Source: UBA4717 sp045577925 (GTDB lineage Bacteria; Bacillota; Clostridia; Oscillospirales; CAG-272). Taken from it: 61,484 nucleotides of DNA. The notes beneath the pieces are model-generated. The model was not told where the DNA came from and searched no databases. It saw only the letters and a program-made list of their open reading frames with translations. Positions 17,901 through 25,348 of the stretch are shown in pieces; the stretch's first letter is position 1, and every line of letters starts with the position of its first letter. The position numbers were made by a program, and so were the translations under genes. Where the stretch lies: NCBI GenBank assembly GCA_045577925.1, contig JAZNJH010000046.1:1-61484 (forward strand), in the 5' to 3' direction.

Positions 17901-18007
17901 GACTTGATCCTGCAGTCATTTCAGGCTTCATAATCGTATTGACTGCGCTTTCAACTATTACGCTTTTATTGTATTTTAAATTAAGGAAAAACGAAAACGA
18001 CGTTTAA
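14969..18007 (+). CDS. large secreted, C-terminally membrane-anchored protein with DUF5722-like domain
   Basis: 1012 residues. Signal peptide 1-25 (AFA before SDY). Residues about 27-320 look like two jelly-roll, carbohydrate-binding-like modules. Residues about 437-760 resemble DUF5722, a glycoside-hydrolase-like TIM barrel: VEFLSERYLSKKSKAGVKSF, then FVIGKAVN, then FVASYAELMRFVYSYSKNRLPEVRVYASFGD. Where I recall GNEVN in the family, this protein has GKAVN (K573, A574), so the usual catalytic-type acid appears lost. A further beta-rich domain and a membrane span (about 985-1003) with a basic tail follow. Starts with GTG. Probably extracellular sugar binding, not hydrolysis, but this is inference. 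Confidence 0.75.
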   Translation: MKKYIAIIAAILLASAFGAITAFASDYTVITDFDEKSSITWTPKDAVSGITVVKDIDINQNRGKVLSAEGALEDASAIRSIVAEFERPLDLSDYKSLSVCVFIDPVSMHDNNDCFLRIIFNSSSGKQHESIIALKAGTWEKVCADISSYSHRSSISSIELGVVPNHVEIAQWGGGFMLDEIAACDKIDTSLSDRFSFEKYSVRGASMSFAGDKTYFDLEADDSTDSVILEFDVAAIIKPDSNSLRIALENRCNASVIKVSLMRAGSTEEDVLIAGLPKSEDFTVINIDARRPSDVESIRLEFVAEEGSMRIHGIEFASVYGRDSYVTYGEVSRCVLSDDAKNIIISGKIPRSTVSAYADATLLLYSLNLNENARDYDYSSAEPIASHGMSTKFRFSIPADKSELKKYVVMISAPYMLFVDTPSYAESDIIPYQSSSLDVGLYNASDDGIFESTASAAVVDVYIDKMLSSDLSGYLINIENSRYYFERSYIDSIDKTINAYKAAGATISLRLLIGSDQHSDIVFAKSDFNGANYFPNIKTDAGYSKMRACVEFLSERYLSKKSKAGVKSFVIGKAVNAGDENFYTEASSITDFVASYAELMRFVYSYSKNRLPEVRVYASFGDVYEYSSYENVSNRFDTKLFLQALYTHITDEGIFPFGICIDSFSVDNSHNKILSASDISSLDMLFATQSLKNEDLPVIFVDNIVRTNLSDTDVDSCVLSRLIDMAEYGKVSSYITDCDNNLSYSNRISSVIKAFLSNDTQKLSSLGINIEEYDELVSKGKIHTKSTSFCDAIYSLPFKPIGKYSYFSMDSYSSVDRMLPVYGSGEVKFSPARSGKRYLTISADESGADNTAQAFLGAVLFFENSINFTYTPLIAFDLSVSEIESTESIPLTLRFTGENHIHDVYAALEHGESQIIYADLSEYKDNLFDSVQILIKEAYSDSMILNIGSIEGFSGIYSDTELSELAASLTETDKSQSRLDPAVISGFIIVLTALSTITLLLYFKLRKNENDV

Positions 18008-18038
18008 AATCGGTATTTTCAAGAAAGAGGGGATGTAA

Positions 18039-18971
18039 ATGAAGAAAAGAATACTTGTTGCAGGAAGCTCGAAGATGAACATGGTACTTAACGTGCGCCG
18101 TGTTCCGGGGGCAAGCGAAACTGTAAGCGAAAAAGAAAATTACGCATTTATTCCCGGCGGGCGCGGCGAAAACGTTGCAGTTGCCTTGTCAAAGCTTGGA
18201 GGAGACTGTGTTTTTTTAACAAGGCTCGGTAATGACGTGAGCGGCAACATATTAAAAAAGTTTTATTCTGACAACAAGATTGACACAAGATTTGTGAAAA
18301 CAGATCCTGCTTTGCAAACAGGCCTTTGTGCCATACTCGTTGAATCAAACAACACAAGCAGAAGGGTCATGTATCCCGGGGCAAACGATAATCTTTGCGA
18401 TGATGACATTGAGGAAGCTTTTATGTGCTATCCCGACGCGCTTTATGCAAACTTCGAGATTCCGTTTGACGCCGTCGTCACAGCATGCAAATACGCAAGA
18501 AAACAAGAAATACCGATATTTATCGATGCTTGCCACACGGATAACAATATAAACCTCGCGCTTCTCGGCGAAATAACCGTGCTTGCTTTAAACGAAAGCG
18601 AAACGTATAAGTATACAAAAATAATGCCTGCAAATATGGAAAGCTGCCTGCGCGCTGCCTCTGAGCTTCATAAAAAGGTGAGGGCAAAATACATAGTTAT
18701 AAAGCTTGGCGAGCGCGGCTCGTTCGTATACGACGGTATACACTATAACTTGCTTTCGCCTTACGAGGTTGACGTGTCAGACAGATCATCAGCCGGTGAC
18801 GCCTTTGGCGCGGCGCTTACACTTGAGTACCTGAGATGCCATGACATAACGCTTGCCCTCAGATACGCAAACGCAGCCGCTGCAATCACGGTATCAAGAA
18901 GCGGCAGCTTTGCCGCTCTGCCAGGCAATGAAGAAGTTACCGGATTTATCAAAGCAAGAGAAATTATATAA
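18039..18971 (+). CDS. PfkB/ribokinase-family sugar kinase
   Basis: 310 residues. The first PfkB signature is around FIPGGRGENVAVALSKLGG (residues 38-55) and the second is DRSSAGDAFGAAL (248-260), with probable catalytic base Asp254. The anion-hole GAGD is SAGD here, and ribokinase GGKGANQA is GGRGENVA, so the substrate may not be ribose. It lies 31 bases after the 1012-residue protein with a GAGGGGAT site, so it is probably in the same operon. Cytoplasmic. Confidence 0.85.
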   Translation: MKKRILVAGSSKMNMVLNVRRVPGASETVSEKENYAFIPGGRGENVAVALSKLGGDCVFLTRLGNDVSGNILKKFYSDNKIDTRFVKTDPALQTGLCAILVESNNTSRRVMYPGANDNLCDDDIEEAFMCYPDALYANFEIPFDAVVTACKYARKQEIPIFIDACHTDNNINLALLGEITVLALNESETYKYTKIMPANMESCLRAASELHKKVRAKYIVIKLGERGSFVYDGIHYNLLSPYEVDVSDRSSAGDAFGAALTLEYLRCHDITLALRYANAAAAITVSRSGSFAALPGNEEVTGFIKAREII

Positions 18972-18982
18972 ATAAGGAATAT

Positions 18983-19029
18983 AACGTGAAAGTTTAATTT
19001 CGGTATTTTTTGTTTTATTATTTCACGTT
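18983..19029. repeat. 9-base inverted repeat between PfkB and ruvX
   Basis: AACGTGAAA (18983-18991) and TTTCACGTT (19021-19029) are perfect inverted copies around an AT-rich 29-base centre. It could form a hairpin in the transcript or be a regulator site. There is no clear T-run. Confidence 0.4.
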
Positions 19030-19071
19030 TTAGTGTTTGTGCCGCCCGCAAGCGGCGGAATGGAGATTGTT

Positions 19072-19491
19072 ATGGCAGATAGAATACTCGGAGTGGACCT
19101 TGGAGATGCGCGCACGGGGCTTGCAGTCAGCGACTCTCTAGGCTTTATGGCAAGTCCTGCCGGCACTATATACAGCAACTATCTTCCCCAGACTGCAAAA
19201 AAAGTTGCAGAAGCGGCAAGAGAGCATAAGGTGAAAAAAATCGTTTTGGGGCTTCCCGTTAACATGAACGGTACAGAAGGCCCGCGCGCTGAAAGGATAC
19301 GCGAATTTGCCGCTCTTTTGCAAAATGAGCTTGAAGATGTTGAAATAGTATTTTTTGATGAGCGATGCTCTACCATGGCGGCTCATCAAATCCTTAATAT
19401 GACAGACACGCGCGGCAAAAAAAGAAAAGAGGTCATAGACACTCTCTCGGCACAGATCATATTGCAAAATTATATGGATTCTCATAAATAA
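19072..19491 (+). CDS. ruvX: RuvX/YqgF RNase H-like nuclease
   Basis: 139 residues from the ATG at 19072, which has a GGAG site 6 bases upstream. Upstream codons (from 19033) are not family-like. It shows RILGVDLGDARTGLAVSD with the catalytic Asp, KIVLGLPVNMNGTEGPRA, and FFDERCSTMAAHQIL. The family is thought to resolve Holliday junctions or trim 16S rRNA ends. No nearby alaS is visible, unlike in many Firmicutes. Confidence 0.92.
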   Translation: MADRILGVDLGDARTGLAVSDSLGFMASPAGTIYSNYLPQTAKKVAEAAREHKVKKIVLGLPVNMNGTEGPRAERIREFAALLQNELEDVEIVFFDERCSTMAAHQILNMTDTRGKKRKEVIDTLSAQIILQNYMDSHK

Positions 19492-19538
19492 ACTCTCAAT
19501 TACATTTAGTGTTCCCACCGTGACGTTTACACTGCTCA

Positions 19539-19588
19539 AGCCTCTTCCTATGGTAGAGAAGCCACACCAAAGGTGTGACGGAGAGGGG
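19539..19588. repeat. structured intergenic repeat, family B (half copy)
   Basis: Hairpin CTCTTCC...GGTAGAGAAG, then hairpin CACACC-AAA-GGTGTG, then ACGGAGAGG. Same layout as 8904 and 14754. A CCCTACA-type repeat (family D) follows at about 19652-19677. No gene is seen in 19492-19767. Confidence 0.55.
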
Positions 19589-19725
19589 TTTATAGAAAAA
19601 AGAGCCGTAGGGGGGGTACTCCCACCGTTTCGTACAATTTCGGTTGTTTTGGGCGGCGGGACCAAGGCCCTGCCCTACAAAATAAGCCGCATATTTGCTG
19701 GGAACACAATGTCGAATCGGGACTA

Positions 19726-19755
19726 AATAAGAAGCGGCAGGAATTTTCCTGCCGC
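19726..19755 (-). terminator. terminator of the SGNH hydrolase gene
   Basis: Stem GCGGCAGGAA / TTCCTGCCGC with a minimal loop, followed on the minus strand by TTCTTATTT. Confidence 0.7.
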
Positions 19756-19767
19756 CAATTTCAGGGT

Positions 19768-20631
19768 TTATATAAATACTCTGTTTTTGGTAATAACGAC
19801 GTGGGTTTTATAAAAATCGAGTTGTTGTTTATACGCATCTCTTGTAAGATGCGCGCCGTCAGTTGATTTTGCCGGGTCAAGTGTTTTATCCTCAAGCGCG
19901 AACATATACGCGCAATCGAGAAAGAAGACTTTATAGTCAACTGCTATCTCTCTGAGCATTTCGTTAAAGCTTTCAACGCTTGAGTTTTTAAGCTTGAACG
20001 GATTCATTATCTTAGATTTTTCAAATTTTGTGGTTACGGGCATGATAAGCTGAATATATATCGGTCTATGGCCTGAAACGGATTTTATATCTGCAATCAT
20101 CGTCCTGTATTTATCAGAAAATTTATCTTTTGTCCAACCAAGCTCGTTTATACCCGTTGCTATGTATATAGCATCAAACTCGTTATTTTTTCTGAGAGCT
20201 TCTTTAACCGTGAAGTTTTCCTCATCTATTTTAACGAATTTTTTGTTATCGTATTCAATTACCGAGAAACCCTCGCTGCAATAGTTTATCGGGTCAACCT
20301 CAGTATACCTGATAAGGCCGAGCATTCTCGAATCCCCTATGAACACACATCTCTCAAAATATGAAAGATCCGCAGGCTCGCCCTCTGGAACGGGCGCGGT
20401 ATAGTCGTAAGGTACGTAAAGTATGCCGACTTCGGGGTCCTCAGCTATATTGTCATTAGCCCCATCATTCTGAACAGGCTGATATGTACGTGCACGGGCA
20501 GAATTTGGGCTCTGAGTATTATATAAAACGTCTTCAAACTTTGAGGATATATCAATATTTAACAAAAGAAACACGCCGGCAGATATACAGATTAATATCA
20601 CCAAAAGCGAAATAAGTATACCGTGCTTCAT
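19768..20631 (-). CDS. membrane-anchored SGNH/GDSL-like hydrolase
   Basis: 287 residues. N-terminal membrane anchor (about residues 5-25) and a linker. Block I is FIGDSRMLG (Ser101). Block III-type ATGINELG follows, then catalytic STDGAHLT (Asp258, His261). SGNH enzymes cleave esters, often O-acetyl groups on sugars or cell-wall polymers. GGAGG site before the ATG. Substrate unknown. Confidence 0.85.
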   Translation of the reverse strand: MKHGILISLLVILICISAGVFLLLNIDISSKFEDVLYNTQSPNSARARTYQPVQNDGANDNIAEDPEVGILYVPYDYTAPVPEGEPADLSYFERCVFIGDSRMLGLIRYTEVDPINYCSEGFSVIEYDNKKFVKIDEENFTVKEALRKNNEFDAIYIATGINELGWTKDKFSDKYRTMIADIKSVSGHRPIYIQLIMPVTTKFEKSKIMNPFKLKNSSVESFNEMLREIAVDYKVFFLDCAYMFALEDKTLDPAKSTDGAHLTRDAYKQQLDFYKTHVVITKNRVFI

Positions 20632-20674
20632 TGTTATCCCTCCGATTAGAATTTATGTTGAAAGCAGAAAAGTT

Positions 20675-21301
20675 ATGGAAAATTTCAGTAAATACACCGA
20701 AAACGTAATTGATGAAATAATAAAAACGGGAATCAGGAAGTCTCTCTTGCTTCACGTGTGCTGTGCTCCCTGCTCAAGCTACGTTCTTGAATATTTAAGC
20801 AGATATTTTGACATCACCGTATATTTTTATAATCCGAACATTGACAGCGAAGAGGAATATACCTGCCGTGCAAATGAAGAAGCACGCCTTATTGGCGAAA
20901 TGCCTCTCGAAAACTCTGTTGATCTGGTTTTAGCCGATTACTCTCCCGAAATATTTCACCAAGCGATAAAGGGACTTGAAGGCGAGCGCGAGGGCGGAAA
21001 AAGATGCATAAAATGCTTTGAACTGCGGCTTGAAGAAACAGCAAAGCTTGCTCGTGACAAAAGCTTTGACTTCTTTACCACAACACTCTCAATAAGCCCC
21101 CTGAAAAACAGCGCTCTTTTAAATGAGATCGGCAAAAAAATGAGCGAAAAATATAACGCAAACTATCTTTACTCAGATTTCAAGAAGAAAAACGGATACA
21201 AGCGCTCCGTTGAGCTTTCAAAGGAATACAGCTTGTACCGCCAAAACTACTGCGGCTGCTCTTTTTCAAAAAAGCAGGCAGAACACGAGGGGCGCGCGTG
21301 A
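20675..21301 (+). CDS. queH: epoxyqueuosine reductase QueH
   Basis: 208 residues. The Cys pattern fits QueH (DUF208): LLHVCCAPCSS (Cys29, 30, 33), RCIKCFELRL (Cys111, 114) and YRQNYCGCSFS (Cys193, 195). These bind Fe-S and iron. It performs the last step of queuosine formation in tRNA, replacing QueG. The ribosome site is weak. It starts 43 bases from the divergent SGNH gene and converges with the ABC-F gene. Confidence 0.93.
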   Translation: MENFSKYTENVIDEIIKTGIRKSLLLHVCCAPCSSYVLEYLSRYFDITVYFYNPNIDSEEEYTCRANEEARLIGEMPLENSVDLVLADYSPEIFHQAIKGLEGEREGGKRCIKCFELRLEETAKLARDKSFDFFTTTLSISPLKNSALLNEIGKKMSEKYNANYLYSDFKKKNGYKRSVELSKEYSLYRQNYCGCSFSKKQAEHEGRA

Positions 21302-21303
21302 CG

Positions 21304-23208
21304 TCACTTTTCGTCTTTTGAATATTCTTCGTTTTCCTCATAAAGCGCCATAAGCGCCTCTTCAAGCTCGGTCTGCTCTTCAAAAAGCTTCTGAGCAAGA
21401 ATGTAATCGCTTCCGGCATCTCCAGCAAGCTCGTCCGATATACGGTCGAGCTCTTTTTCTATTCTGGCAATTTCTTCTGTAACGAAAGCCTTTCTTTTTT
21501 CAAGTTTCCGCTTCCTTGCCGCGCGCTCTTTTGCCGCAAGAAACTGCTCCTTGCCCTCGGATAGAGTTGTGGAAGAATTTTGTGCTTCGTTTTCATTTAT
21601 CTGTGCACTCTTAACTGCCTTATAGCTCTGATACTGTTCGTACGTGCCGTCAAAATCCAATGGCGGTGCCATACCGAGATCGAGCATTCTCGTTGCAAGC
21701 TTTTTAACGAGATAGCGGTCGTGCGAAACGGCAATGATCGTTCCGTCAAACGCATCGAGCGCATTTTCAAGCGCATCGCGTGAGTTTATGTCAAGATGGT
21801 TTGTTGGCTCGTCGAGCACCAGAAGATTTATTTTTGACAAAATAAGCTTTGCAAGCGTAAGTCTTGCGCGCTCTCCGCCCGAGAGTTCGCCAACAAGCTT
21901 GAACACGTCTTCGCCCCTGAACATAAACAGGGCAAGCGTGTTTCTGATCTCGGTCTGCGTGAGGTTATCATAACTGTCCCACAACTCGTCGAGTACGGTT
22001 TTTGTCGGATCAAGATTCTGGTTTTCCTGATCGTAGTATGCAATTTTTATGTTGTATCCAAAATCAAAATACCCCGATGATGGCTCTTCAAAGCCCATAA
22101 GTATCTTTATAAGGGTTGATTTGCCTGAGCCGTTTGGCCCTGCTATGAACAAACGATCCGAGCGTTTAAGTTCAAAGCTTAACGAGTCAAAAAGCTTTTT
22201 GTCGCCAAAGCTTTTAGAAAGTCCCTTAACGCTGAGCACGTCGTTTGCGCTGGCAAGCGCCGCGGAAAAGCTTAGCCTGATACTGCCCGGAGCATTTTCG
22301 GGACGGTCTATTTTTTCCATGCGGTCAAGCGCTTTCATTCGGCTTTCGGCGGCTATTATGTTGCGCTCGCGGTTCCAGCGGCGCTGTTGCTCTATATACG
22401 CTTCAATTCTTGCTATTTCTTTTTGCTGATTTTTATACGCGCGCTCAAGGGCTTCACGGCGAAGCTTTTTTTCTTCAACAAATTTGGTGTAATTACCACT
22501 GTAAAGCTCAGCCTTGTGATTTTCGATCTCGAGTATGCTTGTTGTAACACGGTCGAGAAAATATCTGTCGTGCGAGATAACGAGAAGCGTTCCGCGATAA
22601 TTCGAAAGCTGATTTTCAAGGCGCACGAGCGTTTCTTCGTCAAGGTGGTTGGTTGGCTCGTCGAGTATAAGTATATCGGGGTTCATTATAAGCAAACGGG
22701 TAAGCGCAAGGCGAGTCTTTTGCCCTCCCGACAGATTGGATATACGCATGTCGTGCATTTCCTCGCCAAAGCCCATGTTTATAAGATTACCCTTACAGCG
22801 CGAGCGGAATTCGTAACCGCCATGCTCTCTGAAGCGCTCTTCAAGGCTTGTGTATGAGCTGATAACGTCAGGCTGTGCATCAGCAAGCTTTGCCTGAAGC
22901 TCAGATAGCCTTTTTTCTTGGGCAAGTAATTCGGGAAATGTTAAAAGCATCTCGCCGATAAGCGTGTTATCGCTTTCAAGTGCCGCATTCTGCTCGAGAA
23001 CGCCGATAGTCTTGTCACCTGAAACAAAAACGCTTCCGCTTGATGCAGAGTATTTACCCGATATAATATTTATAAGAGAGGACTTACCGGCTCCGTTAAC
23101 GCCAACAATTCCCACGCGCTCACCTTCATTGATACCGAAAGTGATGCCTGAGAGAATAGTCTTATCGCCATATTCAAGCCCTATATCCTTACAACTTAAT
23201 ACGATCAT
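21304..23208 (-). CDS. ABC-F family ATPase (ribosome-associated type)
   Basis: 634 residues with two ATPase halves: Walker A GVNGAGKSSL and GPNGSGKSTL, signatures LSGGQKTRLAL and LSGGERARLTL, and Walker B LDEPTNHLD twice. There are no membrane spans. A charged linker joins the halves and a coiled-coil C-tail of about 90 residues follows, as in Uup-like proteins. ABC-F proteins act on the ribosome. Whether it is a housekeeping or antibiotic-protection type cannot be told. Its promoter is at 23259-23286. Confidence 0.93.
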   Translation of the reverse strand: MIVLSCKDIGLEYGDKTILSGITFGINEGERVGIVGVNGAGKSSLINIISGKYSASSGSVFVSGDKTIGVLEQNAALESDNTLIGEMLLTFPELLAQEKRLSELQAKLADAQPDVISSYTSLEERFREHGGYEFRSRCKGNLINMGFGEEMHDMRISNLSGGQKTRLALTRLLIMNPDILILDEPTNHLDEETLVRLENQLSNYRGTLLVISHDRYFLDRVTTSILEIENHKAELYSGNYTKFVEEKKLRREALERAYKNQQKEIARIEAYIEQQRRWNRERNIIAAESRMKALDRMEKIDRPENAPGSIRLSFSAALASANDVLSVKGLSKSFGDKKLFDSLSFELKRSDRLFIAGPNGSGKSTLIKILMGFEEPSSGYFDFGYNIKIAYYDQENQNLDPTKTVLDELWDSYDNLTQTEIRNTLALFMFRGEDVFKLVGELSGGERARLTLAKLILSKINLLVLDEPTNHLDINSRDALENALDAFDGTIIAVSHDRYLVKKLATRMLDLGMAPPLDFDGTYEQYQSYKAVKSAQINENEAQNSSTTLSEGKEQFLAAKERAARKRKLEKRKAFVTEEIARIEKELDRISDELAGDAGSDYILAQKLFEEQTELEEALMALYEENEEYSKDEK

Positions 23209-23258
23209 TATTTTACCTTGGTTACATATAATTTTGAATGTATAAACACCTATATAAT

Positions 23259-23286
23259 ATTATAACATAAATTTGATAAAATTCAA
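23259..23286 (-). promoter_or_regulatory. promoter of the ABC-F gene
   Basis: TTGAAT (23286-23281), 16-base spacer, TATAAT (23264-23259) on the minus strand, just before the MITE-like element. Confidence 0.75.
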
Positions 23287-23311
23287 GTGGAGATAATGAC
23301 TTTATTGAGTT

Positions 23312-23574
23312 TGATAAAATTGTTTGTTGGCGGGGGGTGTTACTTTCCGTGCGCACGCATGACTTCACAAGTGAAGTCATGTAACCAAAGGTGCGTATAA
23401 GGGGAAGGCGCGGCGGGTAGCACCCCCGTAAAGCGAACGGTTTTAATAAATAAGCGAAATACCGCCAGCCGCCCCGTAAATGCATACCGATACAATAATA
23501 ACGGGAGGAGCAAGCCCCTCCCCTACAAAAGTGCGCACGTAAAGTAACTCCCACGTAAACGAATGATTTTAGCA
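23312..23574. mobile_element. MITE-like element with 44-base terminal inverted repeats
   Basis: The ends are imperfect inverted copies (23312-23356 and 23531-23574). Each reads from TRATAAAAT..GTT to GTTACTTT and then GTGCGCAC. Inside are a perfect hairpin CATGACTTCAC-AA-GTGAAGTCATG (23358-23381), an inverted internal copy of the end (23423-23446) and a CCCTACA-type repeat (23507-23528). There is no transposase or other gene in the 263 bases. A solo end lies at 14840-14868. No clear target duplication was found. Confidence 0.6.
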
Positions 23575-23683
23575 TACATGATTTAGTCCAAAATCCGCAC
23601 GATGCATATCTACAAGTCCGATCAATCTCACAACTCATTTACATTTTTTCAAATTTTATTTGGATCTACATAATGTTGCAGAA

Positions 23684-23721
23684 AGACAATAAAGAGTAAG
23701 CGAGGTGAAATTCACCTCGCT
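23684..23721 (-). terminator. terminator of the 78-residue gene
   Basis: Perfect 11-base arms AGCGAGGTGAA / TTCACCTCGCT (23699-23721), followed on the minus strand by TTACTCTTTATTG. Confidence 0.65.
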
Positions 23722-23765
23722 AATTAAGTTTACATATAAGTTAATACGTACGGAAAATATAAAAT

Positions 23766-24002
23766 TCAATACGAAGAATATTTACAACAATACTCGTCCA
23801 ACATATCAAAAATTTCTGAATCAACACTTTCATCAAACTTCCTGGCTATCCAACAATCTGAATTAACCAGTTTGTTATACTCGTTTACTGTAAAAATATA
23901 TTTTTGAGCTAATCGTAAAACCTGCGCGGCGTTTTTATGACACATAATCATAAAAACACTTTTACAATCTGTATTTTGCAAAGATTCATTTGATCCAACC
24001 AT
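23766..24002 (-). CDS. small hypothetical protein, divergent from XRE regulator
   Basis: 78 residues, AT-rich, no recognised family. No signal or membrane segment is visible. It has Cys13, Cys21 and a CC pair near the end. It is supported by an AAAGGTG ribosome site before the ATG (24002-24000), a promoter whose -35 lies in an operator-like palindrome, and a terminator behind it. It is divergent from the XRE gene, which probably controls both. Function unknown; a toxin or antitoxin role is possible but not shown. Confidence 0.6.
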   Translation of the reverse strand: MVGSNESLQNTDCKSVFMIMCHKNAAQVLRLAQKYIFTVNEYNKLVNSDCWIARKFDESVDSEIFDMLDEYCCKYSSY

Positions 24003-24072
24003 ATGTCAATTCACCTTTCATATATATGACAGTTTATCGCCCTTAATCTAAACAATAAAAGCAGCTGTTATA

Positions 24073-24136
24073 TTTATAAGTTGCGAAAAAGATTATGTAA
24101 CATATTGTTACATAGCAATCGTAACATACTGTTACA
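24073..24136. promoter_or_regulatory. divergent control region with twin operator palindromes
   Basis: TGTAACATATTGTTACA (24096-24112) is a perfect 17-base palindrome. CGTAACATACTGTTACA (24120-24136) is a near copy 24 bases on. A minus-strand promoter (TTACAT 24100-24095, 16 bases, TATAAA 24078-24073) overlaps the first site, and a TACAAT lies in the second. This is typical of an XRE repressor that controls itself and its divergent neighbour. Confidence 0.75.
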
Positions 24137-24157
24137 ATAAAGTCAAGAGGTGATTTA

Positions 24158-24361
24158 ATGATTGGACTAAAAATTATTCGTAAGCAACGAAATCTAAACC
24201 AGCAAAAAGTTGCCATGGACTTGAATATTTCGAGAGAAGCTTTGTCATATTACGAAAATGGAAAGCGCGAACCCTCACTTGATTTACTGATGGCTATGTC
24301 GCGATATTTTAATGTCTCAATAAACTATTTAATTTCAGGCGAAGAATTTCAAAAAAGATGA
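24158..24361 (+). CDS. small XRE/Cro-CI type regulator
   Basis: 67 residues, almost all one helix-turn-helix: IRKQRNLNQQKVAMDLNISREALSYYENGKREPSLDLL. There is no other domain. The ATG follows an AGAGGTG site. It probably binds the twin palindromes 24096-24136. It is followed by its own terminator. Regulates itself and the divergent 78-residue gene (inferred). Confidence 0.88.
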   Translation: MIGLKIIRKQRNLNQQKVAMDLNISREALSYYENGKREPSLDLLMAMSRYFNVSINYLISGEEFQKR

Positions 24362-24398
24362 ACCTGCTTTTTCCAAGAAAAAGTCGGGTTCTTTTTTG
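24361..24398 (+). terminator. terminator of the small XRE gene
   Basis: AACCTGCTTTTTC / GAAAAAGTCGGGTT hairpin with a small mismatch, then TTCTTTTTTG. Confidence 0.85.
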
Positions 24399-24557
24399 TT
24401 AAGTATAATCTTACCGCGTTTACAGAAACTAAAAGTACAAATTTGTAAATCAAGAAGTTCTATATAATAAATCATCTGCCACCATTTTCCTTACATAAAA
24501 ATCCCTTGATTGCACAAAATAAAAATGTAACCAAGCAAATAAAGGAGATTTATATAA

Positions 24558-25106
24558 ATGAAAGCAACAGGAATTGTAAGAAGAATTGACGACCTCGGAC
24601 GAGTCGTTATCCCCAAGGAGATACGCCGAACGATGCGTATCCGCGAGGGCGATCCTCTCGAAATATACACCGACCGTGAAGGCGAGGTAATCTTTAAAAA
24701 ATACTCACCCATTGGAGAACTCGGCGGATTCGCCGCACAGTATGCCGAAACGCTCCACAAGACCTGCGACATGGCAGTTATCATCTGCGACCGCGATGCT
24801 ATAATTGCATGCGCCGGCCTTCCCAAAAAGGAATATTTTGAAAAGTCCTTCTCCGACGAGCTTGAACAGATTATCGAAAATCGCAGTTTTTACCATTATA
24901 ATGACGGAAACGAGCGCATACCCGTTATCGATGACTCCGATTCATCAAACTATATCTCATGCGCCATGCCTATTCTTTCTGAGGGCGACCTTATAGGTTG
25001 CGTTGCATCTGTTGTTACAGACTCAAATTCGCGAATTGATGCAGACGTTGAATCAAAGCTTATCCAGACCGCCGCAACATTCCTCGGCAAACAGCTCGAC
25101 AGCTAA
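24558..25106 (+). CDS. spoVT: stage V sporulation regulator SpoVT
   Basis: 182 residues. An N-terminal AbrB-type DNA-binding domain (MKATGIVRRIDDLGRVVIPK, residues 1-50) and a C-terminal GAF-like domain (about 60-180), with the full SpoVT length. In Bacillus it tunes sigma-G-dependent forespore genes. The AGGAGAT site is strong. No convincing sigma-A or sigma-G promoter was found upstream. It shows that the host is probably a spore-former. Confidence 0.93.
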   Translation: MKATGIVRRIDDLGRVVIPKEIRRTMRIREGDPLEIYTDREGEVIFKKYSPIGELGGFAAQYAETLHKTCDMAVIICDRDAIIACAGLPKKEYFEKSFSDELEQIIENRSFYHYNDGNERIPVIDDSDSSNYISCAMPILSEGDLIGCVASVVTDSNSRIDADVESKLIQTAATFLGKQLDS

Positions 25107-25252
25107 GCCTTCCCCTGTCGGGGAAATGGGCCGCGATAGCGGTGGATGAGGTGCCGTGCGATTTGTAAAACTCCATTTTGCTATATATATTCGTTTGACT
25201 CCTCATCCGTCTTTTGCTTCGCAAAATCCACCTTCTCCGGCAGGAGAAGGCT
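25107..25252. repeat. MITE-like structured repeat, family B-related (full copy)
   Basis: GCCTTCCCCTGTCGGGGAA at the left and its inverse CTCCGGCAGGAGAAGGC at the right frame about 146 bases. GGATGAGG and its inverse CCTCATCC lie inside. It begins directly after the spoVT stop codon. No gene is seen in 25107-25348. Confidence 0.6.
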
Positions 25253-25313
25253 AAGTTAAAGCTCTTCCACTCTTTCCTTTTTGAGTCTGTGACTATCGCG
25301 TGGTTTCTTCATA

Positions 25314-25348
25314 CAACAAAAAATCGGCACATCTCTGTGCCGATTTTT
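25314..25348 (-). terminator. terminator of the aromatic amino acid operon
   Basis: AATCGGCACA / TGTGCCGATT with a 4-base loop, then TTTTTGTTG on the minus strand. The hairpin begins at the aroQ stop codon. Confidence 0.9.

Noticed and set aside
23222..23638. Open frame of 138 codons on the minus strand across the MITE-like element
   Set aside because: It lies over inverted repeats and the ABC-F promoter; the product has no protein-like pattern.
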